A DNA stretch of 35,814 bases from Bacteroidota bacterium. GTDB lineage: Bacteria > Bacteroidota > Ignavibacteria > Ignavibacteriales > Melioribacteraceae. The stretch is taken from assembly GCA_021801605.1 (NCBI GenBank), contig JAJYXU010000117.1, positions 1 to 35,814 on the forward strand. The letters run 5' to 3'. The position numbers were made by a program, and so were the translations under genes. A model generated the notes under the pieces. It ran no database searches. It had not been told where the DNA came from and saw only the letters and a program-made list of their open reading frames with translations. Below are positions 15,242-25,572 of the stretch, piece after piece (position 1 is the first letter of the stretch; the number at the start of each line of letters is the position of its first letter).

Positions 15242-18200
15242 TGGCTGACCGCGAACAAAATAATGTTCAAGACCAAAAACAAAAAAAAGCTCAAAGGAGT
15301 TTATTCCGGAAAATAATAAACGTCTTTATTGGAATTTTCTTAGGGCTCTTAATTCTTAATATTCTGATTGTCGGTTTTACACAGACAAAAACGTTTAGGG
15401 AATTATTGAGAGAAAAAGTTATTGCCCTGGCAAATAAAGAGCTCAACGGTAAATTAAACATAGAAAATATAGATGGAACAATTCTCACTTCACTATATCT
15501 ACGCAACACTTCAATCGTTATTGATAACGATACTCTTATCTTTGCAAAAAAAATCGAATTGAAAACAAGTCCTCTTCAACTGCTCCTTAAAAAAATCTTT
15601 GTAAGAAATATTTTGCTTGAAGATGTAAAAATTTCTATGCTTCAAGATCAGGATGGTCAATGGAATTTTGAAAAACTCTTAAAACCAAAACCCGTTGATA
15701 CAACTGCATCTTCATTTTCATTTACAATTCAAGCGAGTGATATTCAGTTTCATAACATTTCGTTTCTAAGACAATCATACGCAAACTTGAAATCGCAGAA
15801 AGTATACTCCATATTAAACCCCGACGATTTACGGATTGAAAAGTTAAATTTTTCCGCACATGCATTTGCAGATATTCCCAACTCAAATTATTTACTGGCA
15901 TTAAATGAATTATCATGCAAAACGAACCTTTCCCACTTTAATTTAAAATATATCTCCGGCGAATTTGCAATAACAAAAGAGTTTGCAAGTATTGGCAATT
16001 TATATCTTTTAACAGACAGCAGCGAAGTAAATATCAGCGCTCGTATTGACAGTTTGAATCTATTTGGTAAAGTACAGTTAGAAGATTTTAGAAATTATCC
16101 TTTTATTATGAGTGCAAAAGCAAAGTCGTTTAACTTTGACGATCTCTCGTCTTTCATAACCAGCACAGAAATTTTAAAAGGTAATCCTTCGCTGGATTTA
16201 AAAGCTCATGGTAAATTCGGCAATTTTAAGGTTGATAAATTTATAGTTGATTACCGCGATACACACTTTAAAATTGAGGGTAAGGTTGAAAACCTTAACA
16301 GACCCGAAAAACTTTTCATTATAGCAAAGATGAGTGAAACGGATATAAACTACAAAGATATTCATGCGTTTCTTCCAACTCTAAAAATTCCGGAGTACAC
16401 AAAGCTTCGGCTTTCAGAAGTTAATATGGAATTCGAAGGTGAACCGCTGAATTTCAAATCCAGATTTTCCGGAAATATTGATGACGGAAAATTGGTCCTT
16501 GATGCGACAATGAATCTCGCTTCCAAACCAATGGTTTATGATATTAACTTCTCGACCGAAAATCTTGATCTCTTTCCAATATTAAATATAAATACAAAAT
16601 TGGTTTCGAACGGAAAGATTAAAGGCAAAGGTGTTTCAATCTCTGATATTGCTGCTGATTTCCAAATCAACGCAGACGGCTCTCGCATTGACGGCTACAA
16701 TATTGATAAATTAATTTTCAGTTCTCATGCAGCAAACCGTTTAATAGACCTACAAATTGACGGCTCCAGCGATAAACTTTCTGCGTTTATAAAAGGAGAT
16801 GTTTCTTTTGACAAAGATACAATTCCTTCTTACAATTTAGTCGGGCAATTAAAAAATTTAGATCTTGCAAGATTCTTGAAAGATGAGAAGTATGAAAGCA
16901 ATTTCAATTTTTATCTTAGCGCAGACGGCAAGAGTTTTAATCCGGATGAATTAACCGCCACATTTAAAGTTGGTATTGATTCTTCACGCTTTCAAGGAGA
17001 AAGAATCAGCAATTCCGATATACAATGTTCCTTCAAGAAAGATTCTACTAAACGTGAAATTATTCTTACATCGGATTTTGCCGATTTCAAAATTGATGGC
17101 AGTTTCTCATTAAATAAAGCTATTGAGTTGGTTACTTACGAATCAAAAACGATTTCGAAAATTATTTCATCGAAAATTTCAGAATTAAATCCCCTATCAA
17201 TAGTTCAACCGAGTACAGTAAATGATTCTTCATCATCTGTAATTCCCGATTTTGTAAATGATAATTTGAAATTCAATTTTGGGGGAAAGCTTAAAGATTT
17301 AGAATTGCTAACAAAGATTATTGGATACGATCGGCTCGATTTTTCCGGCGAATTTAACGGTAATGTGAAAAATGAATCTGGAAATTTCTCTGTATCCACG
17401 GAACTGAACCTCGATTACTTTGTAATGATGCAGAAAGATAAAACAATTTATCTTTCAGGTTTTGACACGCAACTTAACTTCACGCGTGATAATAATTTCC
17501 TCTCATTCGATAAACTTTTTGGAACGGCTTCTCTAACCGGAAAAAGATTTTATTCCGGCAGTAATATAAAATCTATTGCGGCAGATGTTACGTTTAACCA
17601 GAGCAAATTATATTTCAGCACTTCGGCTAATATTGCAGATATGTTTGACACAGAAGCGGAAGGAATAATTAAGATGACTCCCGGTGAGCAGCAGTTACTT
17701 GTGGATAATCTTTCGTTTAGCTATAATGGCATTGAATGGAAAAACAAAGACACAATGAAAGTGTTGTTTAATCCCAATTATTTCAAGATCAGTCAATGCC
17801 GGATGCAGCGCGATACCTCTCTTATTAGTCTAAGCGGAATAATCGAAAGCTCCGGCAAACAAGATTGGCTATTGAGTGCCGATGGAATTTCCGGAGATAT
17901 TTTGGAACGTTATATTTTTGGTCTTAAAGAGAGCCAGCTTATTGCGAATGGTTCCGCAAGTGCAAAAATCAAAGGCGAGCTTGAAAATCCGGTTATTGAT
18001 CTTTTCGTTGACTTGAAAAACCTTAAGTTGCCTACCACTCATTTGGGCAACATTAAAGGATTATTAAATTATGCCGATAAAAAACTTACAACCAATATTA
18101 CATTCCTAGATTCCACCTCGAATGAAAATAGACCACTCTTTTTAATCAAAGGAATTTTGCCAATTGATTTGAGTTTTGCAGAAGTGAAAGAGAGAGTCAT

Positions 18201-19743
18201 GCAAAACGAACCGGTCAGCATACAAATGACATCGTCACAGTTTAATTTGAATTCCTTGGGACGAATTCTGCCGGGTATTACAGATCAGAGCGGAATGCTT
18301 TCTGCCGACTTGAATATAAGCGGAACAATTAACTCGCCTATTTATTCCGGCAACGTTAGTTTAACAGAGGGATTATTCAAAAGCCGCTTCAATAATTTGA
18401 ATTATAAATGCGGAATGAAGTTAAGTTTCGAAAAACAGTCTATGATTGTTGACAGTTTCGTTCTTTCAAATGCAGGCGGAACAAAATATTCCGGAACAAT
18501 TAACGGCAAAGGCGGAATTGATTTTGACGGATTCAAAACAAAAGAAATAAAACTTCTCTTTAACGGAGATCTTGCAGTACTTGGTCAGCAATCGCAAAGT
18601 GTCAGTCCTTTCTTTTACGGAGATCTTTTAATAGGAACTGACGGAGAGTGGCTCTTAACCAAGAACGGCGACCGCGTATTCTTCCAAGGAAATATTCTAT
18701 TGAAGAATACAGATTTAATTTATACCAGCGGACAAGAAAATGGCGTAGCAACAAACAAAAATTTCAATTTCATTTTTATTGAAGATTCATCGAAGATTGA
18801 TAAAGAGCTTGCACGGTTTCAGCAAGTACTTTTAAAAGAGAAAGATTTACAAAACTATAAAGAAGAGACTGAAAAGCCACTCAACTTTGATTATGAAATT
18901 GAAATCAGAACAGAGAACAGTGCAAAAGCTGTTATCATTCTCTCACAAGCGGCTAATCAAAAATTAATTGTTGAAATGCGCGGAGATTTAAAATATTCCA
19001 ACTTTAGCGGAGAAACGCGCGCACAGGGCGCATTCGAATTATTACAAGATTCTAAACTGGAATTCTTTAAAACTTTTGATGCAACAGGTTTTTTACGCTT
19101 CGAAAGTGATATTACCAATCCTTATCTGGATATCACTGCAACATATACCGGCGATTATATTAATCCCCGTGAAGAAAACAGCCAACCGCAGGAGGTTGCC
19201 GTAAAAATTAAAATTAGGTCACCTCTTTCCGACCTGGGGAAAAGCCTTGCCGGTAATACAGAAAGTATAGGAGTTTATGTTGGTTCAAAAAATATTCAGA
19301 ACAATATACGAGACACGCGTTACGATTACGCCGATGCGTTCTCATTTATTCTTACCGGTAAATTTAAAGATGATCTGACAGTTCAGGATAAGACTAATGT
19401 AGCCGGTCAAACTCTTGGAAGTACCGGCTATTCATTGCTCGGTTCTGTTTTAACAAATTATCTCAATTCTTCTGTTGGTGATTTAGTTAATAATATCCAG
19501 ATCAATCAAACAGGTTATGCAACAAAGTTTTCGCTCTCAGGTAAAATTCAAAACTTACGCTATTCATTTGGCGGCACAACAGAAGTGTTTCAAAATATTG
19601 GTAAAGCAAATCTAAAATTAGATTGGTCCCCTTTAGGTCCAAGTTTCTTAATTCGTATTGAAAGAAGAGACCCGGTTGTTTCACCATTCGGTTCAGAAGA
19701 TAAGATTAGTGAGTTTGCACTTAAATATAGGTTTGAGTTCTGA
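15241..19743 (+). CDS. tamB: TamB/AsmA-like envelope transport protein
   Basis: A 1500-residue protein with one N-terminal membrane anchor (VFIGIFLGLLILNILIVGF, ~27-45) and a very long periplasmic part made of beta-rich repeats, as in TamB and other AsmA/DUF490 bridge proteins. The first ~150 residues follow the AsmA-like pattern (LNGKLNIENIDGTI, LLLKKIFVRNILLEDVKISM). The last ~150 residues (YLNSSVGDLVNNIQ to YRFEF) fit the conserved TamB C-terminal domain. Such proteins span the periplasm to move phospholipids or to help insert outer-membrane proteins. Its place between heptose genes and an outer-membrane barrel gene agrees with this. The middle is poorly conserved; the assignment rests on the two ends, the size and the fold pattern. 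Confidence 0.82.
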   Translation: MADREQNNVQDQKQKKAQRSLFRKIINVFIGIFLGLLILNILIVGFTQTKTFRELLREKVIALANKELNGKLNIENIDGTILTSLYLRNTSIVIDNDTLIFAKKIELKTSPLQLLLKKIFVRNILLEDVKISMLQDQDGQWNFEKLLKPKPVDTTASSFSFTIQASDIQFHNISFLRQSYANLKSQKVYSILNPDDLRIEKLNFSAHAFADIPNSNYLLALNELSCKTNLSHFNLKYISGEFAITKEFASIGNLYLLTDSSEVNISARIDSLNLFGKVQLEDFRNYPFIMSAKAKSFNFDDLSSFITSTEILKGNPSLDLKAHGKFGNFKVDKFIVDYRDTHFKIEGKVENLNRPEKLFIIAKMSETDINYKDIHAFLPTLKIPEYTKLRLSEVNMEFEGEPLNFKSRFSGNIDDGKLVLDATMNLASKPMVYDINFSTENLDLFPILNINTKLVSNGKIKGKGVSISDIAADFQINADGSRIDGYNIDKLIFSSHAANRLIDLQIDGSSDKLSAFIKGDVSFDKDTIPSYNLVGQLKNLDLARFLKDEKYESNFNFYLSADGKSFNPDELTATFKVGIDSSRFQGERISNSDIQCSFKKDSTKREIILTSDFADFKIDGSFSLNKAIELVTYESKTISKIISSKISELNPLSIVQPSTVNDSSSSVIPDFVNDNLKFNFGGKLKDLELLTKIIGYDRLDFSGEFNGNVKNESGNFSVSTELNLDYFVMMQKDKTIYLSGFDTQLNFTRDNNFLSFDKLFGTASLTGKRFYSGSNIKSIAADVTFNQSKLYFSTSANIADMFDTEAEGIIKMTPGEQQLLVDNLSFSYNGIEWKNKDTMKVLFNPNYFKISQCRMQRDTSLISLSGIIESSGKQDWLLSADGISGDILERYIFGLKESQLIANGSASAKIKGELENPVIDLFVDLKNLKLPTTHLGNIKGLLNYADKKLTTNITFLDSTSNENRPLFLIKGILPIDLSFAEVKERVMQNEPVSIQMTSSQFNLNSLGRILPGITDQSGMLSADLNISGTINSPIYSGNVSLTEGLFKSRFNNLNYKCGMKLSFEKQSMIVDSFVLSNAGGTKYSGTINGKGGIDFDGFKTKEIKLLFNGDLAVLGQQSQSVSPFFYGDLLIGTDGEWLLTKNGDRVFFQGNILLKNTDLIYTSGQENGVATNKNFNFIFIEDSSKIDKELARFQQVLLKEKDLQNYKEETEKPLNFDYEIEIRTENSAKAVIILSQAANQKLIVEMRGDLKYSNFSGETRAQGAFELLQDSKLEFFKTFDATGFLRFESDITNPYLDITATYTGDYINPREENSQPQEVAVKIKIRSPLSDLGKSLAGNTESIGVYVGSKNIQNNIRDTRYDYADAFSFILTGKFKDDLTVQDKTNVAGQTLGSTGYSLLGSVLTNYLNSSVGDLVNNIQINQTGYATKFSLSGKIQNLRYSFGGTTEVFQNIGKANLKLDWSPLGPSFLIRIERRDPVVSPFGSEDKISEFALKYRFEF

Positions 19744-21842
19744 TGAAAAAAGAATTAATAGCATATTTTAAAAATCATCCTTCTCTTAAGATTAAGTCGA
19801 AAGACCTTGCAAAACAATTAAACATTGTTGAAGACCATGCATATGCAGAACTGAAACATTTTCTTCACATGCTTACAGAGGAAGGATTTATTAAAAGAGA
19901 TGGCAAGCGCTACATTTATAATGCTTATGTAAGCGGAAAACTGATAGGAACATTGCAGATTGTTGGAGACGGCGATTATGGCTTTGTTATTCTGAAGGAT
20001 AAAAACATTAAAGATGTTTTTGTTACCGGAAAAAATTTTAATATTGCCTTTGACGGCGACTTAGTGGAAATCTCTCTGATTGCATCGCACCGAGGTAAAA
20101 GTTTGGAAGGCGAAATAATAAAAGTTGTAGAGCGGAAAAGAAATGAAATTGTTGGAACGCTTCATAAGAGTCAATCTTTTTTCTTTATAAAACCGGACGA
20201 TCAAAAAATTCATCGTGATATTTATGTTGCTGCTAATAAATTAGGCGGTGCAAAAACCGGAGATAAAGTAGTTGCCGGAGATATTGAATGGAAATTGCCG
20301 CAGCTTAATCCTGAAGGAAAAATAAAAGAAATTCTTGGCAAAGCAGGCAGTTATGATGCCGAGATCTCTTCTATAGCCCGTGAATTTGGATTGACATATA
20401 AATTTTCCAAAGAAGTTGAACGAGAAGCCGAAGCAATTCTGGAAATAATTCCTCAAGCGGAAATTAAAAAACGTTTGGACTTACGAAATAAAACCATTTT
20501 CACAATCGATCCGGAAGATGCAAAAGATTTTGATGATGCAGTTTCAGTTGAAAATCTTTCGAACGGTAATTATCAAGTTGGAATACATATTGCCGATGTA
20601 AGCCATTATGTTCATGAAGGCACAGCAGTTTATCAAGAAGCTATTAAGCGCGCAACAAGCGTTTATCTTGTGGGAAAAGTTATTCCTATGCTTCCGGAAA
20701 AGTTATCGAACACAATTTGCTCACTTGTTCCTCATAAAGACCGACTTACTTACTCAGTTATTGTTGAGATGACTCCGCGCAATAAAATTGTGTCATATGA
20801 AATTCATAAATCAGTAATCAATAGTAAAAGAAGATTCACTTACGATGAAGTACAAGAGATACTTGATAATGAGGAAGGCGAATTGTGGGATGAGATTAAT
20901 CAGCTTAACAAAATCGCTCAAACCCTACGCCAGAAAAGAATGTCTAAGGGGAGTATAAATTTTTTCTCACCGGAAGTTAAATTTAGATTAGATAAAAACG
21001 GCGTTCCGGTCGAAATAAAAATTAAAGAAGTTAGAGACAGTCATAAATTGATTGAAGAATTTATGCTCATGGCAAATCAAATTGTTGCCCAACATGTACA
21101 GCCAAAAGAGAACAAAAAAACATTTCCTTTTGTTTATAGAATACATGATTTACCGGATAAAGAAAAAATTATGGAATTCGCACGGTTTGTAAAAACTCTA
21201 GGATATCACTTTGATCCAAACTCTGCGAATAAATCAAAACAATTTCAGATGCTGCTTGATGAAGTTGTTGGAAAAGAAGAAGAGGCTGTCGTTAACGAAG
21301 TTGCTATCCGTTCCATGGCAAAGGCGGTCTACTCAACAAAAAATATTGGACATTATGGATTGGGATTTAAATACTATACTCATTTTACTTCACCAATCCG
21401 TCGTTTTCCGGATCTTGTTGTTCATAATTTGATTCATAGATTTAATTCCAATAATCTGGAGAATAATTTATCGCTGGAAGAATTGGAAGAAATTTGTAAT
21501 CATTCGTCTGCCAAAGAACGGAATGCTGTTAATGCAGAACGGCTCTCGGTTAAGCTGAAACAAATCGAGTATTTAAAAGGTAGAGTAGGTGAAGATTTTC
21601 ATGGTGTTGTTTCGGGTATTACACATTTTGGAATTTTTATTGAGTTGAGCCAGACTCTTTCCGAAGGATTGATTAGACTTCGTGATATGCAGGATGATTT
21701 TTATGTTTATGATGAGAAAAATTATGCTATCAATGGAAAGAGAACGGGAAGAAGAATTCGTCTAGGCGATAAAGTGAACGTCAAGTTGATTCGCGTTGAT
21801 GAAGAAAGACGTGAAATTGATTTCATTCTATTAGAAGATTAA
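19743..21842 (+). CDS. rnr: Ribonuclease R
   Basis: A 699-residue RNase II/R family exoribonuclease. An N-terminal winged helix (~1-65) is followed by cold-shock-type OB domains (~70-220). The catalytic RNB domain has FTIDPEDAKDFDDAVSV (~254-270), with the metal-binding Asp cluster, then YQVGIHIADVSHYV and FTSPIRRFPDLVVHNLIH. A C-terminal S1 domain (~615-695, DFHGVVSGITHFGIFIEL) binds RNA. It degrades structured RNA 3' to 5'. The start overlaps the TamB-like stop by one base. It lacks the long basic tail of the E. coli enzyme. Confidence 0.93.
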   Translation: MKKELIAYFKNHPSLKIKSKDLAKQLNIVEDHAYAELKHFLHMLTEEGFIKRDGKRYIYNAYVSGKLIGTLQIVGDGDYGFVILKDKNIKDVFVTGKNFNIAFDGDLVEISLIASHRGKSLEGEIIKVVERKRNEIVGTLHKSQSFFFIKPDDQKIHRDIYVAANKLGGAKTGDKVVAGDIEWKLPQLNPEGKIKEILGKAGSYDAEISSIAREFGLTYKFSKEVEREAEAILEIIPQAEIKKRLDLRNKTIFTIDPEDAKDFDDAVSVENLSNGNYQVGIHIADVSHYVHEGTAVYQEAIKRATSVYLVGKVIPMLPEKLSNTICSLVPHKDRLTYSVIVEMTPRNKIVSYEIHKSVINSKRRFTYDEVQEILDNEEGELWDEINQLNKIAQTLRQKRMSKGSINFFSPEVKFRLDKNGVPVEIKIKEVRDSHKLIEEFMLMANQIVAQHVQPKENKKTFPFVYRIHDLPDKEKIMEFARFVKTLGYHFDPNSANKSKQFQMLLDEVVGKEEEAVVNEVAIRSMAKAVYSTKNIGHYGLGFKYYTHFTSPIRRFPDLVVHNLIHRFNSNNLENNLSLEELEEICNHSSAKERNAVNAERLSVKLKQIEYLKGRVGEDFHGVVSGITHFGIFIELSQTLSEGLIRLRDMQDDFYVYDEKNYAINGKRTGRRIRLGDKVNVKLIRVDEERREIDFILLED

Positions 21843-21864
21843 ATTTATTAAAAGGCGGTAGTTG

Positions 21865-24800
21865 ATGAAAAGAATTTATTTTTCAATCGCACTGAGTTTT
21901 ATTTTGACTTCTGTTTCGCTCGCTCAGTTTGGGCAGAACAAAGTAAACTATAAAGATTTTGATTGGTTTTATATTCAAACGCGGCATTTCGATATTTATT
22001 TTTCAAAAGGTGGAGAAAAAATTGCCGAGTTCACAGCTGCAGCATCGGAAGACGCACTCAACCATATTCAAAAAGATATTAACTATCAACTCAACAACAG
22101 AGTTACTCTTATAATTTACAATTCACACAACGACTTCCAGGAGACAAATGTTACCGATGAATATACCGGTAAAGGAACAGGCGGTTTTACAGAACCGTTC
22201 AAAAACCGCGTTGTATTCCCTTTTGAAGGTTCCTACAAAAAATTTCAACATGTAATTGCACACGAACTTGTTCATGCGGTTATGCGCGATATGTATTTTG
22301 GTGGAACTGTACAAAACATAATTGCCAAAGGAATTTCTTTGCAGCTCCCCACCTGGTTTATGGAAGGAAGCGCTGAATTTCTTTCGCAAGGTTGGGAAAC
22401 AAATACCGATATGTTCATTCGTAATTCAATTATAAGTGAAACGCTTCCTGATATTAACCAGCTCGATGGATACCTTGCTTATCGGGGCGGGCAATCTGTT
22501 TTTAGATACATTGCAGATAATTACGGACGTCAAAAAGTTGGTGAAATAATAAATAGCGTTCAAAGTACAGGCTCTTTAGAATCTGCTTTGAAATCAGCCA
22601 TTGGAATTAATATTGAAGAATTAAATGAACGTTGGAAAAAAAGTTTGAAAAAAGAATTTTGGCCCGATGTTGCAACTACTCAAGATCCGGATGAATTATC
22701 TAAACGATTAACCGATAATAAAAAGATTGGCGGCTTTTATAATACAAGTCCGGTTATATCTCCTCAGGGAGATAAAATTGCGTTTATATCCGACCGTGAT
22801 ATTTATCTCAATGTTTATATCATGAATTCGCAAGATGGAAAAATTTTGAAAAAAATTGTTGAAAGCGGATGGACAACGGACTTTGAAGAATTAACTGTTT
22901 TACATCCCTCGCTAACCTGGGCACCGGACAATAAACGTTTAGCTCTCTCATCTACAAACGGCGGCTATGATGTTATAACTATAATTGATGCTGAAACAGA
23001 AAAAAGTTATGAACTTCCATTCAAACTCAGTGGAATAGAATCTGTAAATTGGTCGCGCGATGGAAATAAATTAGCTTTTGTCGGACAGAACGCTGTTCAA
23101 TCCGATATTTATGTTTACGATTTTACTACTCAGAAGGTTACCAACATAACAAACGACATTTATAGCGACACCGAACCGGTCTGGACTCCTGACGGTAAAA
23201 GAATAATTTTTTCATCTGACCGTGGTAACGATTTATCGCAAACGGTTCCGACCGTTGATTTTGATATGTACAAACATAATTACAAACAACTCGATCTTTA
23301 TTCGATTGATCTGGATAGTAAAAAAATTGACCGCATAACCGATTGGGATTTGAGCGATGAAAAATACGCTGCTGTTTCTGCAGACGGAAAAGAAATTCTT
23401 TTTGTTTCAGATCATAATGGAATTAACAATATCTACAAGAAAAAAATAAAAACTTCAGAACAGGATTCTGTTAAGTCTTCACTTGATTATAAGGCAACCC
23501 CGCTTACTAATTCTCAAAGCGATCTCGGTCAACTTTCACTTACATACGACGGCAAAAAATTAGTCTTCACCGCGCTCTATAATCTTGGTTATAATATTTT
23601 TCTTCTCAATAACCCGTTCGATTTGAAAGCGGATGTTGATTCTCTCAAATTGACTAAGTACATGGCTGGTTTGATCAAATCAAAAAATAAATTATCAGGA
23701 AAACCGATTGTTCATGTAACTTCCCAAAAAGATTCAACAAAAGTGAATGACTTAGCTAGAGTTGATTCTACTTCTAATAACGCCAAGCCAAAGATTTTTG
23801 TTGGGCAATATATTAGCGATAAAAAAACGGCAGATGATTCATTGAATAACGCATACAGAAAATATGTTTTTGCCAACGACAAAGCGGAAAGCGATAGCGC
23901 GCGTATTGAAAAACGGAACCAACTATTCAAAGAAGAACTTGATAAGAATGGAAATTTTCTTGTCAATAGATATAAAATCAATTTTTCTCCGGATTTAGTT
24001 TATGCCAATGCAGGCTACAGTACTTTTTATGGTTTGCTCGGAACTACAATTCTTTCATTTAGTGATGTTCTTGGAAATCATCGTTTGATCGGTCAAACTA
24101 GTTTGCAAGTTGATATTAAGAATAGTGATTATGGTTTGGCATATTACTATCTGAAAGAGCGTCTTGATCTCGGCATACAAGCTTTTCACACGGCACGGTT
24201 TTTATATAAAGATGGTTTTTACGGATCGGAATTGTACCGCTTTACAAATTTCGGATTAGTCGGAATGGCAAGCTATCCGCTGGACCGCTTTCATCGTTTA
24301 GATTTCGGTCTTAGTGTTCTCAGCGTCAGTGCAGATGACCTGGATAATCTTTCTGTTCCATCCGATAACAATACGTATACTCTTCCTTCAATGAGTTTTA
24401 TACAGGATAATGTTTTATGGGGATACACTTCCCCGATTGAGGGAACACGCTATTCGTTAACTCTTTTTGGAGATCCCGGATTTGTTAGAAAGTCTCAAAG
24501 TTTCTATTCAGTAACTTTTGATTACAGAAATTATTTCCGTTTCTTTTACGATAACGGATTTGTGTTTAGAATTTCCGGCGGTTTATCTGCCGGAGCAACT
24601 CCGCAAAGATTTTTTATCGGAGGAACAGAAAATTGGATCAATCGTACATTCTCTACCGGCGGCATTCCAATATCTAATGCCAATGATTACGCTTTCTTAA
24701 GTCCGGCACTTCCACTGCGCGGATACGATTATGCTGAACGTATCGGTTCTAAATATGGATTAGTTAATCTGGAACTTCGCATTCCAATAATTAGATATTT

Positions 24801-25068
24801 ACTCACCGGCGGTTTGCCTTTATTCTTCCAGAATATTCTTGGTGTAGCATTTATTGATGCCGGTTCGGCATGGGATAAGACCCAAAAACTTCAGCTAATC
24901 GGCACAAATGATTCCGGTTCTACTGTTACAAAAGATCTTTTGATTGGCACCGGCGTTGGCTTTAGACTTTATATGTTGTTTCTATGGAGACTCGATATTG
25001 CTTGGAAATATGATTTGCATAAATTTTCCGAGCCGCGTTATCTAATTTCAATCGGTTTAGATTTTTAG
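21865..25068 (+). CDS. Metallopeptidase-like, PD40 propeller and outer-membrane barrel protein
   Basis: A ~1067-residue secreted protein (signal peptide ending SVSLAQ). Residues ~25-270 are a Peptidase MA-like gluzincin domain: HELVHAV (~133) gives two zinc ligands and the catalytic Glu, and WFMEGSAEF supplies the third ligand. Residues ~290-600 hold TolB/PD40-type propeller repeats (NTSPVISPQGDKIAFISDRD, PVWTPDGKRIIFSSDRG). The C-terminal ~350 residues look like an Omp85/BamA-like beta-barrel and end in Phe, as outer-membrane proteins often do. A Ser/Lys/Asp-rich linker joins the parts. The true start is ATG 21865 after AAGGCGG rather than the upstream TTG. It closes the envelope operon; protease activity and substrates are inferred only. 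Confidence 0.82.
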   Translation: MKRIYFSIALSFILTSVSLAQFGQNKVNYKDFDWFYIQTRHFDIYFSKGGEKIAEFTAAASEDALNHIQKDINYQLNNRVTLIIYNSHNDFQETNVTDEYTGKGTGGFTEPFKNRVVFPFEGSYKKFQHVIAHELVHAVMRDMYFGGTVQNIIAKGISLQLPTWFMEGSAEFLSQGWETNTDMFIRNSIISETLPDINQLDGYLAYRGGQSVFRYIADNYGRQKVGEIINSVQSTGSLESALKSAIGINIEELNERWKKSLKKEFWPDVATTQDPDELSKRLTDNKKIGGFYNTSPVISPQGDKIAFISDRDIYLNVYIMNSQDGKILKKIVESGWTTDFEELTVLHPSLTWAPDNKRLALSSTNGGYDVITIIDAETEKSYELPFKLSGIESVNWSRDGNKLAFVGQNAVQSDIYVYDFTTQKVTNITNDIYSDTEPVWTPDGKRIIFSSDRGNDLSQTVPTVDFDMYKHNYKQLDLYSIDLDSKKIDRITDWDLSDEKYAAVSADGKEILFVSDHNGINNIYKKKIKTSEQDSVKSSLDYKATPLTNSQSDLGQLSLTYDGKKLVFTALYNLGYNIFLLNNPFDLKADVDSLKLTKYMAGLIKSKNKLSGKPIVHVTSQKDSTKVNDLARVDSTSNNAKPKIFVGQYISDKKTADDSLNNAYRKYVFANDKAESDSARIEKRNQLFKEELDKNGNFLVNRYKINFSPDLVYANAGYSTFYGLLGTTILSFSDVLGNHRLIGQTSLQVDIKNSDYGLAYYYLKERLDLGIQAFHTARFLYKDGFYGSELYRFTNFGLVGMASYPLDRFHRLDFGLSVLSVSADDLDNLSVPSDNNTYTLPSMSFIQDNVLWGYTSPIEGTRYSLTLFGDPGFVRKSQSFYSVTFDYRNYFRFFYDNGFVFRISGGLSAGATPQRFFIGGTENWINRTFSTGGIPISNANDYAFLSPALPLRGYDYAERIGSKYGLVNLELRIPIIRYLLTGGLPLFFQNILGVAFIDAGSAWDKTQKLQLIGTNDSGSTVTKDLLIGTGVGFRLYMLFLWRLDIAWKYDLHKFSEPRYLISIGLDF

Positions 25069-25080
25069 AAAATACTCTTC

Positions 25081-25179
25081 AGGGTAGTTCCAATAACTTC
25101 AATATTCTCTGCGGACTTTGCGTATTCTTTGCGTTCTCCGCGTTAAATTTTTGCAAAAGATAGTTTTTGGAACTACCCT
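25081..25179. repeat. Palindromic MITE-like element, family A
   Basis: The ends AGGGTAGTTCCAATAACT (25081-25098) and AGTTTTTGGAACTACCCT (25162-25179) are inverted copies differing at one position. The interior has short repeats such as CTTTGCGTATT and CTTTGCGTTCT, a pattern I recall from intergenic repeats in Bacteroidota-like genomes. It encodes nothing and fills the gap between the barrel gene and the convergent fmdB gene, where it could also form a transcript-ending hairpin. Confidence 0.7.
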
Positions 25180-25191
25180 TCATAAATAAAT

Positions 25192-25452
25192 CTATTTTTT
25201 ATCTGGGCTTGACGTCCCGGATTTTTTTTCGGTAGAATTTATGCTGGATTTTTTTGAATCGTTTTTAGAACTGTTTTTATAATCCGTTTGATAGAATCCG
25301 GTGCCCTTGAAAATAGGAGTTGAACCCGCGCCAATTAATCTTTTTACATGTCCATTACATTTAGGACAATTAGTTAATAGCTCATCATTAATACTTTGAA
25401 AATGTTCAAAAGTGTAACCACAATCCAAACATTTATAATCGTATGTCGGCAT
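25192..25452 (-). CDS. FmdB-family zinc ribbon protein
   Basis: An 86-residue protein. The start MPTYDYKCLDCGYTFEHFQ is the typical FmdB N-terminus; the ribbon is CLDC (Cys8, Cys11) and CPKC ~20 residues later. The upstream in-frame ATG at 25509 would add 19 unrelated residues, so ATG 25452, which follows AAGGAAAA, is chosen. The tail is a low-complexity Ser/Lys/Asn stretch. These small proteins are proposed regulators; the exact role is unknown. It is convergent with the envelope operon and divergent from the lipoprotein gene. Confidence 0.85.
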   Translation of the reverse strand: MPTYDYKCLDCGYTFEHFQSINDELLTNCPKCNGHVKRLIGAGSTPIFKGTGFYQTDYKNSSKNDSKKSSINSTEKKSGTSSPDKK

Positions 25453-25572
25453 AATTTTCCTTTTTGATACTTTCAGAAACCGGTGGCAAAAATACTCAGT
25501 AGGTTTCATAAATCAAACTTCTATTTTGTTAATCGTTTTTTTTGCATATTTGTTCCAAAAAAAATTGACGCT

